Numbered from the stretch's first letter, positions 7,712-14,528 are shown. The stretch is DNA of 16,919 nucleotides from JBBDWJ01 sp040902925 (GCA_040902925.1 JBBDWJ010000252.1:1-16919); one strand, 5' to 3'. Notes: generated from the sequence alone by a model not told the origin. Translations and numbers: made by a program.

Positions 7712-8659
7712 CTAGTCCGCCGCCGGAGCCAGCTCTCGCGCGCGGAAATATTCGATGGTCAGCTTCAGCCCCTCTTCCAGCGGCACCTTGGGCTCCCATT
7801 GGAGCAGTTGGCGCGCCTTGGTGATGTCGGGCCGGCGCTGCTTGGGATCATCCTTGGGCAAGTCGTGGTGTTGAATCGCGCAGTTCGATCCGATGAGCTT
7901 CTGAATGCGCGTGGCGAATTCGAGAATCGTGATCTCGACGGGATTTCCGATGTTCACCGGATAGTGCTCGCCGCATTCCATCAGCCGCACTAGACCGTCC
8001 ACCAGGTCCGTGACGTAACAGAAGCTGCGCGTTTGAGAACCGTCGCCGAAAATGGTGATCGGCTTGCCGTGCAAAGCCTGATCGAGAAATGCCGGCACAA
8101 CACGCCCGTCGTTGAGCTTCATGCGCGGCCCGTAGGTATTGAAGATACGCACAATGTGGGTATTCACGCCGTGCGTGCGGTGATACGCCATCGTCAAGGC
8201 CTCGGCAAAGCGCTTCGCTTCGTCATAAACCGAGCGCGGACCTACCGGATTGACGTGGCCCCAGTAGGTTTCCTTCTGAGGATGCTCCAGCGGGTCGCCG
8301 TAACATTCCGAGGTGGACGCCAGCAGGTAACCGGCCCCGTGCTGCATCGCGATATCGAGCAAATTCTTCGTACCGGCCGAGCCCACCATCATCGTTTCGA
8401 TCGGCGCGCCCAGATAATCGAACGGGCTGGCCGGCGAAGCCATGTGGAAAACCCGGTCCACGCGGCCGTCCACGGTGAAGGGAATCGAGACGTCGTGGCG
8501 GATAAACTCGTACCGCGGATTCGAGCGCAGATGCTCGATATTCTCTTCCCTGCCCGTCAGGAAACTATCGACGCCGACGACTTCATGGCCGTCCGCGATC
8601 AGCCGGTCGGTGAGATGGGAAGCGACAAAACCCGCGCCGCCCGAAATCAAGACACGCAA
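7712..8659 (-). CDS. UDP-glucuronate decarboxylase-like extended SDR (UDP-xylose synthase type)
   Basis: A 315-residue NAD-dependent extended short-chain dehydrogenase. The N-terminal Rossmann motif is GGAGFVASH (residues 7-15). The catalytic region STSECYG (115-121) contains the Glu118 expected for UDP-glucuronate decarboxylases, and the Tyr145/Lys149 pair lies in SVYDEAKR. VRIFNTYGPRM and DDPKQRRPDI near the C-terminus are signatures of this decarboxylase family. The predicted reaction is UDP-glucuronate to UDP-xylose plus CO2 in the cytosol, supplying cell-surface polysaccharide synthesis; dTDP-glucose dehydratase-like activity is less likely. The start is TTG (8659-8657): AGGAGG (plus-strand 8668-8673) is 8 nt upstream and the protein then begins directly with the Rossmann strand. 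The open frame extends to 8716, but that extension has no homology and no better site. It has no obvious link to the catabolic genes around it. Confidence 0.88.
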   Translation of the reverse strand: MRVLISGGAGFVASHLTDRLIADGHEVVGVDSFLTGREENIEHLRSNPRYEFIRHDVSIPFTVDGRVDRVFHMASPASPFDYLGAPIETMMVGSAGTKNLLDIAMQHGAGYLLASTSECYGDPLEHPQKETYWGHVNPVGPRSVYDEAKRFAEALTMAYHRTHGVNTHIVRIFNTYGPRMKLNDGRVVPAFLDQALHGKPITIFGDGSQTRSFCYVTDLVDGLVRLMECGEHYPVNIGNPVEITILEFATRIQKLIGSNCAIQHHDLPKDDPKQRRPDITKARQLLQWEPKVPLEEGLKLTIEYFRARELAPAAD

Positions 8660-8667
8660 AGTGCAAT

Positions 8668-8673
8668 CCTCCT
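8668..8673 (-). promoter_or_regulatory. Strong Shine-Dalgarno that fixes a TTG start
   Basis: On the minus strand AGGAGG precedes the TTG at 8659 by 8 nt. It is the strongest ribosome binding site in this region and supports the non-ATG start of the UDP-glucuronate decarboxylase-like gene over the upstream ATG at 8716. Confidence 0.75.
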
Positions 8674-8864
8674 CGATCTTCTCAGTATCGTATGAGCGGG
8701 GACCACGGGCAGACAAGAGGCAGGTAACCTACCGATCCCTACCCTTTTTGCCCTAGACTACAGGGGGCTGGCGCTAAGGCGAGAGCTCACAACCATTGTA
8801 CCTGCCGTGTGGCCGTACCTGCCGCGCGGCGGCATGTGCCATTTGGAGTGATCGGAGGACGACG

Positions 8865-10250
8865 ATGCAGCGAAGAGAATTGTTACAAGGACTGGCCGGT
8901 GGAGCGGCGTTGAACCTGGCGGCGCTGGTGGCGCACCCGCAACTGCGCGCGGCTCCTTCGCCTCAGGAATCGCAAGCCCGCCGCGGACTGCCCGCGCTTC
9001 AGATCACCAACGTGCGGGCGATTCTCACCGCGCCCCCGGGTTTGCCGCGTACAGTCGTCGTCAAGATCGAAACCAGCGAGCCCGGCTTGAGCGGCCTGGG
9101 GTGCGCTACGTTCACGCAACGCGCTAAAGCCGTGGTCACCGCCGTCAACGAGTTTCTGGCGCCGTTTCTTAAAGGCAAAGATCCCGATCACATCGAAGAC
9201 ATCTGGCAGTCGATGTACGTCAGCTCCTATTGGCGCAATGGCCCGGTGCTGTACAACGCCATGAGCGGCGTCGACCAGGCGCTGTGGGACATCAAGGGCA
9301 AGCGCGCCAACATGCCCGTGTATCAACTGCTCGGCGGAAAATGCCGCATGGCCGCGGATGTTTACCGCCACGCGTCGGGTGACAGCCTTCAGGAGGTCGA
9401 AGACAGCGCCCGGCAGTTCATCGAACAAGGCGTGCGGCACATTCGGATTCAGATGGGTATCAGCGGCATGGCCAACTACGGCGCGCGCGGGTCGGATGCG
9501 GCTTCGGCGGCCAATAGTTCCCTGCCCCCGCCGCCGGCCGGTCCGCCGCGGCGCCTTGTCTACGAGCCTTTACCCTATCTGAACAGCCTGCCCAAACTGT
9601 TCGAGCACATGCGCACGCAGCTCGGCGAAGAAATCGAATTGTTGCACGATGTACACGAGCGCGTCACGCCCGATCAAGCGCTTTGGATCTGCAAACGGCT
9701 CGAGGAATACCGGCCGTTCTTTATCGAGGACCCGTTGTCGCCCGAGCAGATCGGCTACTTCAAGCACATCCGCGCGAATTGCACCACTGCGATTGCGATG
9801 GGCGAGCTGTTCAACAGCCCGCACGAGTTCGTCGGATTGATTACCGAGCGCCTCATCGATTACATCCGCGTGCATATCTCGCAGATCGGCGGCCTGACGC
9901 CGGCCCGCAAGCTGGCGGCGCTGGCGGAATGGTTCGGAGTGCGCACGGCCTGGCACGGCCCCGGCGACGTTTCCCCGGTCGGCCACCTCGCCAACATCGC
10001 GCTCGACGTTTCAAGCTACAACTTCGGCATTCAGGAAGCGCGCGATTTTCCCGCAGAAACGCAGGAGGTCTTCCCAGGGTGCCCACGGCTTGAGAACGGT
10101 TACTTCTATCCGAACGAAGCGCCTGGCTGGGGCATGGAGATCAACGAGCAGCTCGCCGCGAAGTACGACGTCGACTCGCGCTACAACGAGCCCTTCGATT
10201 TGCAGTGGGGCGAGACGCGTCGCCGCGACGGGTCAGTCATACGGCCTTGA
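8865..10250 (+). CDS. Enolase-superfamily sugar-acid dehydratase, ManD/RspA-like, with Tat-type leader
   Basis: A 461-residue protein of the mandelate racemase/muconate lactonizing group, closest in pattern to the D-mannonate dehydratase/RspA subgroup. Metal ligands are Asp262 (LLHDVHE), Glu288 (FFIEDP) and Glu314 (AMGELFN), with the spacing of 26 and 26 seen in RspA/ManD. His264 follows Asp262, His364 lies in WHGPGDVSP and Glu391 in NFGIQE. The domain signature SGVDQALWDIKGK also fits. These enzymes remove water from an aldonate to give a 2-keto-3-deoxy acid; some members have very low activity, so the exact substrate is open. The N-terminus MQRRELLQG followed by a hydrophobic stretch ending near LRAAPS looks like a twin-arginine leader, implying periplasmic action. 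The ATG at 8865 is chosen because GGAGG (8854-8858) lies 6 nt upstream. It runs convergently into the IlvD/Edd gene with a 22-bp gap. Confidence 0.9.
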   Translation: MQRRELLQGLAGGAALNLAALVAHPQLRAAPSPQESQARRGLPALQITNVRAILTAPPGLPRTVVVKIETSEPGLSGLGCATFTQRAKAVVTAVNEFLAPFLKGKDPDHIEDIWQSMYVSSYWRNGPVLYNAMSGVDQALWDIKGKRANMPVYQLLGGKCRMAADVYRHASGDSLQEVEDSARQFIEQGVRHIRIQMGISGMANYGARGSDAASAANSSLPPPPAGPPRRLVYEPLPYLNSLPKLFEHMRTQLGEEIELLHDVHERVTPDQALWICKRLEEYRPFFIEDPLSPEQIGYFKHIRANCTTAIAMGELFNSPHEFVGLITERLIDYIRVHISQIGGLTPARKLAALAEWFGVRTAWHGPGDVSPVGHLANIALDVSSYNFGIQEARDFPAETQEVFPGCPRLENGYFYPNEAPGWGMEINEQLAAKYDVDSRYNEPFDLQWGETRRRDGSVIRP

Positions 10251-10272
10251 TCGGCGTTGGCCCTCGATTGCC

Positions 10273-12030
10273 TCAGTAGTTGAGCGGCAGTCGATCGGCG
10301 GCCCGTTTGCTTCCGGGAACTGAACCTGCCGGGCGCGATGCCCCCTGCAGAAAATCAAAATCGCAGCCCTGGTGCGCCTGAAGGATGTGGTCAATGAACA
10401 GCCGGCCGTATCCGCGGTCGTAGTGGCGCTCTCGTGGCCGCCAAGCAGCTAGGCGGCGCTGAATCTCTTCCTCGGGCACGAGCAGGCTCACCTGCCGGTT
10501 TTCGACATCAAGCTGGATGAGATCGCCATTCGCGACGATCGCTAGCGGACCGCCCACCGCCGACTCCGGCGAAACATGCAACAGCACCGTGCCGTAGCTG
10601 GTGCCGCTCATGCGCGCGTCGCTGATACGTACCATGTCGGTGACGCCTTGCTGCAGCAACTTCGCCGGGATCGGCAAGTTGCCATATTCGGGCATGCCGG
10701 GCGCGCCAACCGGCCCGCCGTTTTTCAGCACCATAACGCACGTCTCGTCGATGTCGAGATTCGGATCATCGAGCCGTTCCTCGAGATCATCGCGGTCTTC
10801 GAAAACGACCGCTCTACCGGTATGCTGCAAGAGCTTGGCGGTGGCGGCGCTCGTTTTCAGCACCGCGCCGTCGGGTGCGAGGTTGCCGTAGAGAACGATC
10901 GTTCCGCCGCTCGCCTGCAGCGGTTCGTTGATCGAGCGAATCACGTCGCGATTGTGGCAGCGCGCCGAAGCGATGTTCTCGCGGATCGGCTTGCCGGTCA
11001 CCGTCATGGCGTCGCCGTGCAGCAGGGCTTCGATTTCTTTCATCACCGCCGGTACGCCTCCGGCGTAGTACATGTCTTCCATCAGATAGGCGCCTGAAGG
11101 CCGGATATTGGCGATCACCGGCGTGCTGCGCGAAATCTCATCGAACTTCGACAGCGGCAGATCGATGCCCAGCCGCCCCGCCAGGGCCACCAGGTGAATC
11201 ATCGCGTTGGTCGAGCCGCCAATAGCCATGTTCACGCGGATCGCATTTTCCAGCGCTTCTCGCGTAAGAATCTTGGAAGGACGCAGATCTTCCCAAACCA
11301 TCTCGACCATGCGGGCGCCGCTGCGCTCGGCCATTTCGTAGCGCCGCGAATCGGGCGCCGGGATACTGGCGCACCCTGGCAGCGTCAAGCCAACGGCCTC
11401 AGCCAGACTCGTCATCGTTGAGGCCGTGCCCATCACCATGCAATGCCCGGCGCTGCGCGACATGCAGCTTTCGAGCTCACACATTTCTTCGTCGCTGATG
11501 CGGCCGGCGCGCCGCTCGTCCCAGAAACGCCATACGTCGGTGCCCGAGCCGATCTCTTCGTTGCGCCACATGCCGCGCAGCATCGGCCCGCCGGTCACCA
11601 TGATCGCCGGCAGATCGGCGCTCGCCGCACCCATCATCTGCGCCGGCGTGGTCTTGTCGCAGCCGCACAGCAGCACGACTCCGTCGATGGGGTTGGCACG
11701 AATCGATTCCTCGACATCCATGGCCATCAGGTTGCGGAACATCATCGTCGAGGGACGCATGAAGGGCTCGCCAAGCGAAATCGTCGGGAACTCGAGCGGA
11801 AACCCGCCCGCCGCCCAGACGCCGCGCTTCACGGCCTCGGCCACCTGGCGCAAATGCGCGTTGCAGTTGGTCAGCTCGCTCCACGAATTGCAGATGCCGA
11901 TCACCGGCTTGTTCTGAAACACGCTCGAGCTAAAACCCTCGGAGCGCAGCCACGAGCGGTGGATAAAGCCGAGCTTGTCATCCCGCCCGAACCAATCCTG
12001 ACTGCGAAGCTTGCGTTTGGAATTACTCAT
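10273..12030 (-). CDS. IlvD/Edd-family dehydratase of the sugar-acid (L-arabinonate/D-xylonate type) branch
   Basis: A 585-residue iron-sulfur dehydratase that removes water from an aldonate to give a 2-keto-3-deoxy sugar acid. Three conserved cysteines expected to hold the [2Fe-2S] cluster are Cys47 (GICNSWSE), Cys124 (CGCDKTTPAQMMGA) and Cys197 (SAGHCMVMG). The C-terminal active-site segment SDARMSGTSYGTVLLHV (serine of M-S-G at 475) has the form typical of pentonate and hexonate dehydratases rather than of branched-chain IlvD. The RKLRSQDWFG opening is also characteristic of that branch. The ATG at 12030 is preceded by AAAGG 5 nt upstream; the frame could extend to 12066 but without support. 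It follows the shell-protein genes on the same strand after a 156-bp gap, so it is probably the last gene of the BMC operon or a closely coregulated unit. No encapsulation-type tail is seen, so it is probably cytosolic. Confidence 0.9.
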   Translation of the reverse strand: MSNSKRKLRSQDWFGRDDKLGFIHRSWLRSEGFSSSVFQNKPVIGICNSWSELTNCNAHLRQVAEAVKRGVWAAGGFPLEFPTISLGEPFMRPSTMMFRNLMAMDVEESIRANPIDGVVLLCGCDKTTPAQMMGAASADLPAIMVTGGPMLRGMWRNEEIGSGTDVWRFWDERRAGRISDEEMCELESCMSRSAGHCMVMGTASTMTSLAEAVGLTLPGCASIPAPDSRRYEMAERSGARMVEMVWEDLRPSKILTREALENAIRVNMAIGGSTNAMIHLVALAGRLGIDLPLSKFDEISRSTPVIANIRPSGAYLMEDMYYAGGVPAVMKEIEALLHGDAMTVTGKPIRENIASARCHNRDVIRSINEPLQASGGTIVLYGNLAPDGAVLKTSAATAKLLQHTGRAVVFEDRDDLEERLDDPNLDIDETCVMVLKNGGPVGAPGMPEYGNLPIPAKLLQQGVTDMVRISDARMSGTSYGTVLLHVSPESAVGGPLAIVANGDLIQLDVENRQVSLLVPEEEIQRRLAAWRPRERHYDRGYGRLFIDHILQAHQGCDFDFLQGASRPAGSVPGSKRAADRLPLNY

Positions 12031-12079
12031 GAACGCCTTTCTAAAGCAGCTACGGTGATCCGTCAATTATAGGGTGAGT

Positions 12080-12102
12080 GGGACAGACAATCCTGTCTGT
12101 CC
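12080..12102. repeat. REP-like palindrome, type A, copy 3 (inverted)
   Basis: Arms GGGACAGACA (12080-12089) and TGTCTGTCC (12094-12102) flank an ATCC loop. The loop sequence shows it is in the opposite orientation to the copies at 1131 and 1201. It lies between the third BMC-P gene and the IlvD/Edd gene. Confidence 0.85.
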
Positions 12103-12159
12103 TCTTGTCCAGTTATCCAGCGGAATCGCCGCGGCGATGATGTTGCGGTAACACAGAAT

Positions 12160-12182
12160 GGACAGACAGGATTGTCCGTCCC
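12160..12182. repeat. REP-like palindrome, type A, copy 4
   Basis: Arms GGACAGACA (12160-12168) and TGTCCGTCC (12174-12182) with one mismatch flank a loop of type A orientation. With the copy at 12080 it forms an inverted pair 57 bp apart, the arrangement seen in BIME-type elements. It ends 4 bp before the BMC-P stop codon region. Confidence 0.8.
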
Positions 12183-12186
12183 ACGA

Positions 12187-12486
12187 TCAGGAGGTTTCAC
12201 CGCCGTTCAGCGCGTCATCGACCAGTTCGATGTGATCGATCACGCCGATGACCGCGGCGTCGATCGGAGACTGCAGCCGGTCGACGGCGGTCATCGCCGC
12301 CCAACCATCCACGGCAAGCAGCACGCGGTCGCCCACCCCGGCGCTCACCGAATCCACCGCCACGAACGGCGCGCCGCGCTCCGTTCCATCGAGGTCAAGC
12401 TGCGCTACCAGCAGCAGTTTCATGCCTTCGTGGCTGGAATGCTTTTCCGAGGCGACGATATCGCCGATGACGCGCCCGATCAGCAT
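12187..12486 (-). CDS. BMC-P shell vertex protein (EutN/CcmL family), third in operon
   Basis: A 99-residue pentamer-forming microcompartment vertex protein. The family pattern is clear: the opening strand MLIGRVIGDIVASEKH, the KLLLVAQLD strand, the conserved VAVDSVSAGVGDRVLL turn, and the C-terminal PIDAAVIGVIDHIEL strand. Such pentamers cap the vertices of the polyhedral shell. The start at 12486 gives the usual N-terminal strand; the open frame to 12537 adds unrelated residues. Upstream spacing from the second BMC-P gene is 187 bp, unlike the tight packing elsewhere in this operon. It is one of three diverged BMC-P paralogs, as in PVM-type loci. Confidence 0.93.
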   Translation of the reverse strand: MLIGRVIGDIVASEKHSSHEGMKLLLVAQLDLDGTERGAPFVAVDSVSAGVGDRVLLAVDGWAAMTAVDRLQSPIDAAVIGVIDHIELVDDALNGGETS

Positions 12487-12677
12487 GGGCCGCCCTTTCG
12501 GCCGGGAAGTTGTTCCCTGGGGAATCGTGTACCCCACCCTTGCGAGTGGGGCTCGGATCGCCTGCGGCGATTTTCCGTTACGTCACGGCAGTTTGGGTTA
12601 CACGCGCCGGCGAAGCTTTGAACCGGCGCATTCATTACGCCCCGCGCGACACAAAAATTCAGCAGTTCGAACATCAT
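12480..12677 (-). CDS. Possible 65-residue ORF in the gap between two BMC-P genes
   Basis: The start ATGATG (12677-12672) overlaps the TGA of the upstream BMC-P gene (12676-12674), and its own stop (12482-12480) overlaps the first codons of the next BMC-P gene by 7 nt. That geometry fits translational coupling. The product has a hydrophobic beginning (MMFELLNFC), then CNPNC and a basic RRRR stretch, with no family I recognise. Against it, the DNA contains several inverted repeats, including a 7-bp stem at 12604-12629, and the translation looks like that of an interspersed non-coding element. I give it as a low-confidence candidate. Confidence 0.2.
   Translation of the reverse strand: MMFELLNFCVARGVMNAPVQSFAGACNPNCRDVTENRRRRSEPHSQGWGTRFPREQLPGRKGGPC
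12532..12629. repeat. Group of hairpins inside the BMC operon spacer
   Basis: Three inverted repeats are packed here: CCCCAC (12532-12537) with GTGGGG (12546-12551); ATCGCC (12557-12562) with GGCGAT (12566-12571); and GCGCCGG (12604-12610) with CCGGCGC (12623-12629). They could be remnants of mobile palindromic elements or act on mRNA decay between shell genes. The second is followed by TTT only on the plus strand, opposite to operon transcription. Confidence 0.5.
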
Positions 12678-12967
12678 GCGCCGCCCTGACCGGCTTGCGC
12701 TCGCTGCAGGTTGATCTGATCGACGATGCCGACGACGGTGGCGTCGGTCCCCACTTCGTCGGGAAGAAAAGCCATCGCTGCCTCGCGGCCGCGGCACCAG
12801 TAGATCGTCTCGCCGGCGCCGGCGCCCACCGCATCGGTGGCGATCAACACGCTGCCCGTATCACGCCCTTCGGCGTCGAGGGGTTGAACGAGCAGCATCG
12901 TGCGCCCGTCGAGCTGTTCGATCTTGGCGGTCGCCCACACTCGTCCGATCACTCTGCCAAGTCGCAT
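12674..12967 (-). CDS. BMC-P shell vertex protein (EutN/CcmL family), second in operon
   Basis: A 97-residue pentameric vertex protein. It opens with MRLGRVIGRVWATAK, continues with the MLLVQPLD strand and the IATDAVGAGAGETIYW turn, and ends with the TDATVVGIVDQINL strand, all typical of the family. The start codon lies 2 nt after the stop of the preceding BMC-P gene, so translation is probably coupled; there is little separate Shine-Dalgarno sequence. A short Gly/Gln/Ala tail follows the fold. Confidence 0.94.
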   Translation of the reverse strand: MRLGRVIGRVWATAKIEQLDGRTMLLVQPLDAEGRDTGSVLIATDAVGAGAGETIYWCRGREAAMAFLPDEVGTDATVVGIVDQINLQRAQAGQGGA

Positions 12968-12969
12968 CG

Positions 12970-13257
12970 CTAACTCTTTGTCGAGGGGTGTTCGTCGAGC
13001 TCGAGCTCGTCGATGATGCCGACGATGGCGGTATCCACCGGGCTTTCTTTCATGCCCGAGGCCATGCGCGCCGAGCTGCCCGAGACGAGAATGACTCTTT
13101 CACGGAAGCCCGCGCCGACCGTGTCGATAGCGACGGCATAGCCGGACTGATCCTGGCCGTCGGGACCGATATAGCGCACCACGAGCAGCTTTTTTCCTTC
13201 GAGACGCGGATCTTTACGGGTGGCGACCACAGTGCCGACCACGCGGGCCAACTGCAT
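12970..13257 (-). CDS. BMC-P shell vertex protein (EutN/CcmL family), first in operon
   Basis: A 95-residue pentameric vertex protein. It contains MQLARVVGTVVATRK, the KKLLVVRYIG strand, AIDTVGAGFRERVILV and PVDTAIVGIIDELEL, in the family order. It sits 21 bp downstream of the BMC-H gene, with AAGGA about 8 nt before the ATG, and is followed after 2 nt by the next BMC-P gene. Together with the other two it supplies three distinct vertex proteins for one shell. Confidence 0.94.
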   Translation of the reverse strand: MQLARVVGTVVATRKDPRLEGKKLLVVRYIGPDGQDQSGYAVAIDTVGAGFRERVILVSGSSARMASGMKESPVDTAIVGIIDELELDEHPSTKS

Positions 13258-13278
13258 CGGGACCGTCCTTGGCGGCCC

Positions 13279-13572
13279 TTACTTGGCCGCCGGCTTCGGA
13301 GGAGTGATCGAGAAGATGTCTTCGAGGTTGGAATGCGGGCGCGCAATCACGTGCACCGCGATCAGCTCGCCAACGCGCCGGGCGGCGGCCGCTCCGGCAT
13401 CGGTAGCCGCCTTGACGGCGGCGACATCGCCACGGCACAGCACGGTCACGTATCCAGACCCGATCTTTTCCCAGCCCACCAAAGTAACCTTGGCGGCTTT
13501 CACCATCGCGTCGGCGGCTTCGACCAGCGCCACCAGACCGCGCGTTTCAATCATACCCAGGGCTTCGCCCAT
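13279..13572 (-). CDS. BMC-H hexameric shell protein (PduA/CcmK-like)
   Basis: A 97-residue single-BMC-domain protein that forms the hexagonal facets of a microcompartment. EALGMIETRGLVALVEAADAM (3-23), the pore loop KIGSG at 36-40, TVLCRGDVAAVKAATDAG and the closing VHVIARPH are nearly PduA-like. The small, polar GSG pore suits passage of small hydrophilic metabolites. A short tail after RPH ends in PPKPAAK. It is the only BMC-H in the window; related PVM-type loci often carry two. The ribosome binding site GGGAGGA lies within the last codons of the aldolase gene, and the intergenic gap is only 7 nt, so the two are almost certainly cotranscribed. Confidence 0.96.
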   Translation of the reverse strand: MGEALGMIETRGLVALVEAADAMVKAAKVTLVGWEKIGSGYVTVLCRGDVAAVKAATDAGAAAARRVGELIAVHVIARPHSNLEDIFSITPPKPAAK

Positions 13573-13579
13573 TTAGATT

Positions 13580-14371
13580 TCATCCTCCCTTGGACCGTAC
13601 CACTTCTTCGACGAGCTGAATCAACTCCTCGCGGGTCACGTAGAACCCTTGCTCTCCGGCCGGCGCCGCGGGACGGCCGTAATCTTCGGCCACCGTCGGG
13701 CAGCCCGGCTGCGGCGTCGCCCGCGACTGCACGCCGTAGCGGCCGCGCGACTCGAACAGCTTGGTGACTTCTTCCTGCGGAAGCGGGCGCGCGCCGCCCA
13801 ACATCTCGGCGACAAAACTGATGCGCGCGAAATGCTCGACCGTCTCCATGCGAAAAAACGCCTGGAAGACGTCTTTGCCGTAACTGACCGCGCCGTGGTT
13901 GCCCATCAAAAGCGCGTCGTATTTAGGAATCAGCGGAATCATCGGCTCGGTCAGAGCCGGCGTCCCCGGTAGCCCATAGGCGGCCAGCGGCACACAGCCG
14001 AGTCCGATGATGACTTCCGGCAAAAGCGCTTTGTTGAGCGACAACCCGGCAGCCGCAAACCCGGTCGCCGTTGGCGGATGCGCGTGCACCACCGAATGGA
14101 TGTCGGGACGCAGATTATACACCGTCAGGTGCATGGCGATCTCGGAGGTACGCTCCAGCCGCCCGGCGATTTTGTTGCCCTGGTTGTCGACGATGATCAA
14201 ATCGTCGGGGCGCATCATCCCTTTACTGACACCCGTGGGAGTCGCCAGGATGCGTTCGCTATCCAGCCGCACCGTGATATTGCCGTCGTTGGCCGCCACC
14301 CAACCCTTTTGGTAGACCAGCTTGCCGACATCGACGATATCCTGGCGTAATTCGCGCTCTGTCTTCACCAT
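13580..14371 (-). CDS. Class II aldolase (FucA-like) with probable encapsulation tail, BMC signature enzyme
   Basis: A 263-residue zinc aldolase of the aldolase/adducin family, which cleaves a ketose phosphate into dihydroxyacetone phosphate and an aldehyde such as lactaldehyde. Zinc ligands are His96 and His98 (VHAHPPT) and His159 (NHGAVSYG). The acid/base Glu77 lies in TSEIAMHL. Asn31, Thr46, Gly47, Thr75 and Ser76 match the phosphate-binding positions I recall for E. coli FucA, all at a near-constant offset. FucA is about 215 residues. The extra roughly 50 residues here consist of a Pro/Gly/Ala-rich linker (about 215-241) and an amphipathic helix, FYVTREELIQLVEEVVRS (243-260), the architecture of an encapsulation peptide that targets the enzyme into the shell. 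It is the first gene of the BMC operon, with BMC-H starting 7 nt later. The start ATG at 14371 gives a standard N-terminus; the upstream AGGA is rather distant (11 nt). Confidence 0.93.
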   Translation of the reverse strand: MVKTERELRQDIVDVGKLVYQKGWVAANDGNITVRLDSERILATPTGVSKGMMRPDDLIIVDNQGNKIAGRLERTSEIAMHLTVYNLRPDIHSVVHAHPPTATGFAAAGLSLNKALLPEVIIGLGCVPLAAYGLPGTPALTEPMIPLIPKYDALLMGNHGAVSYGKDVFQAFFRMETVEHFARISFVAEMLGGARPLPQEEVTKLFESRGRYGVQSRATPQPGCPTVAEDYGRPAAPAGEQGFYVTREELIQLVEEVVRSKGG

Positions 14372-14381
14372 GCGAATTTCA

Positions 14382-14411
14382 ATCCTAGCGTGGCGGGAGC
14401 GAGGTTGTAAA
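14382..14411 (-). promoter_or_regulatory. Possible promoter of the BMC operon
   Basis: On the minus strand TTTACA (14411-14406) and TAGGAT (14387-14382) are separated by 18 bp and resemble sigma-70 -35 and -10 boxes. They lie just upstream of the aldolase start at 14371, which would leave a leader of only a few nucleotides. The match is partial (5/6 and 4/6) and chance occurrence is possible. Confidence 0.3.
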
Positions 14412-14528
14412 GGAAGGCCGCGGGCGCGCCGGCGGGGGTTCCGGGCCGCCTAACTGCTGCCGTGCCGGCCCGAGACGTTTGGGGTTCCAAGGCGCATGCC
14501 GGCAGGACCTGTTTTCGATTGTGGATTC

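Noticed and set aside
8660..8716. ATG start at 8716 for the UDP-glucuronate decarboxylase-like gene
   Set aside because: The added residues are not part of the fold, and AGGAGG lies 8 nt before the TTG at 8659.
10251..10272. Terminator between the convergent dehydratase genes
   Set aside because: The 22-bp gap contains no inverted repeat or T tract.
11443..12072. 209-codon plus-strand ORF opposite the IlvD/Edd gene
   Set aside because: It is the mirror frame of a clearly conserved protein containing all cluster cysteines and active-site motifs.
12557..12574. Hairpin plus T run as an intrinsic terminator in the BMC operon
   Set aside because: The T run follows on the plus strand, whereas the operon is transcribed on the minus strand, and only four Ts are present.
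12988..13767. 259-codon plus-strand ORF spanning BMC-P, BMC-H and aldolase genes
   Set aside because: It crosses three well-supported genes on the opposite strand and shows no recognisable domain.
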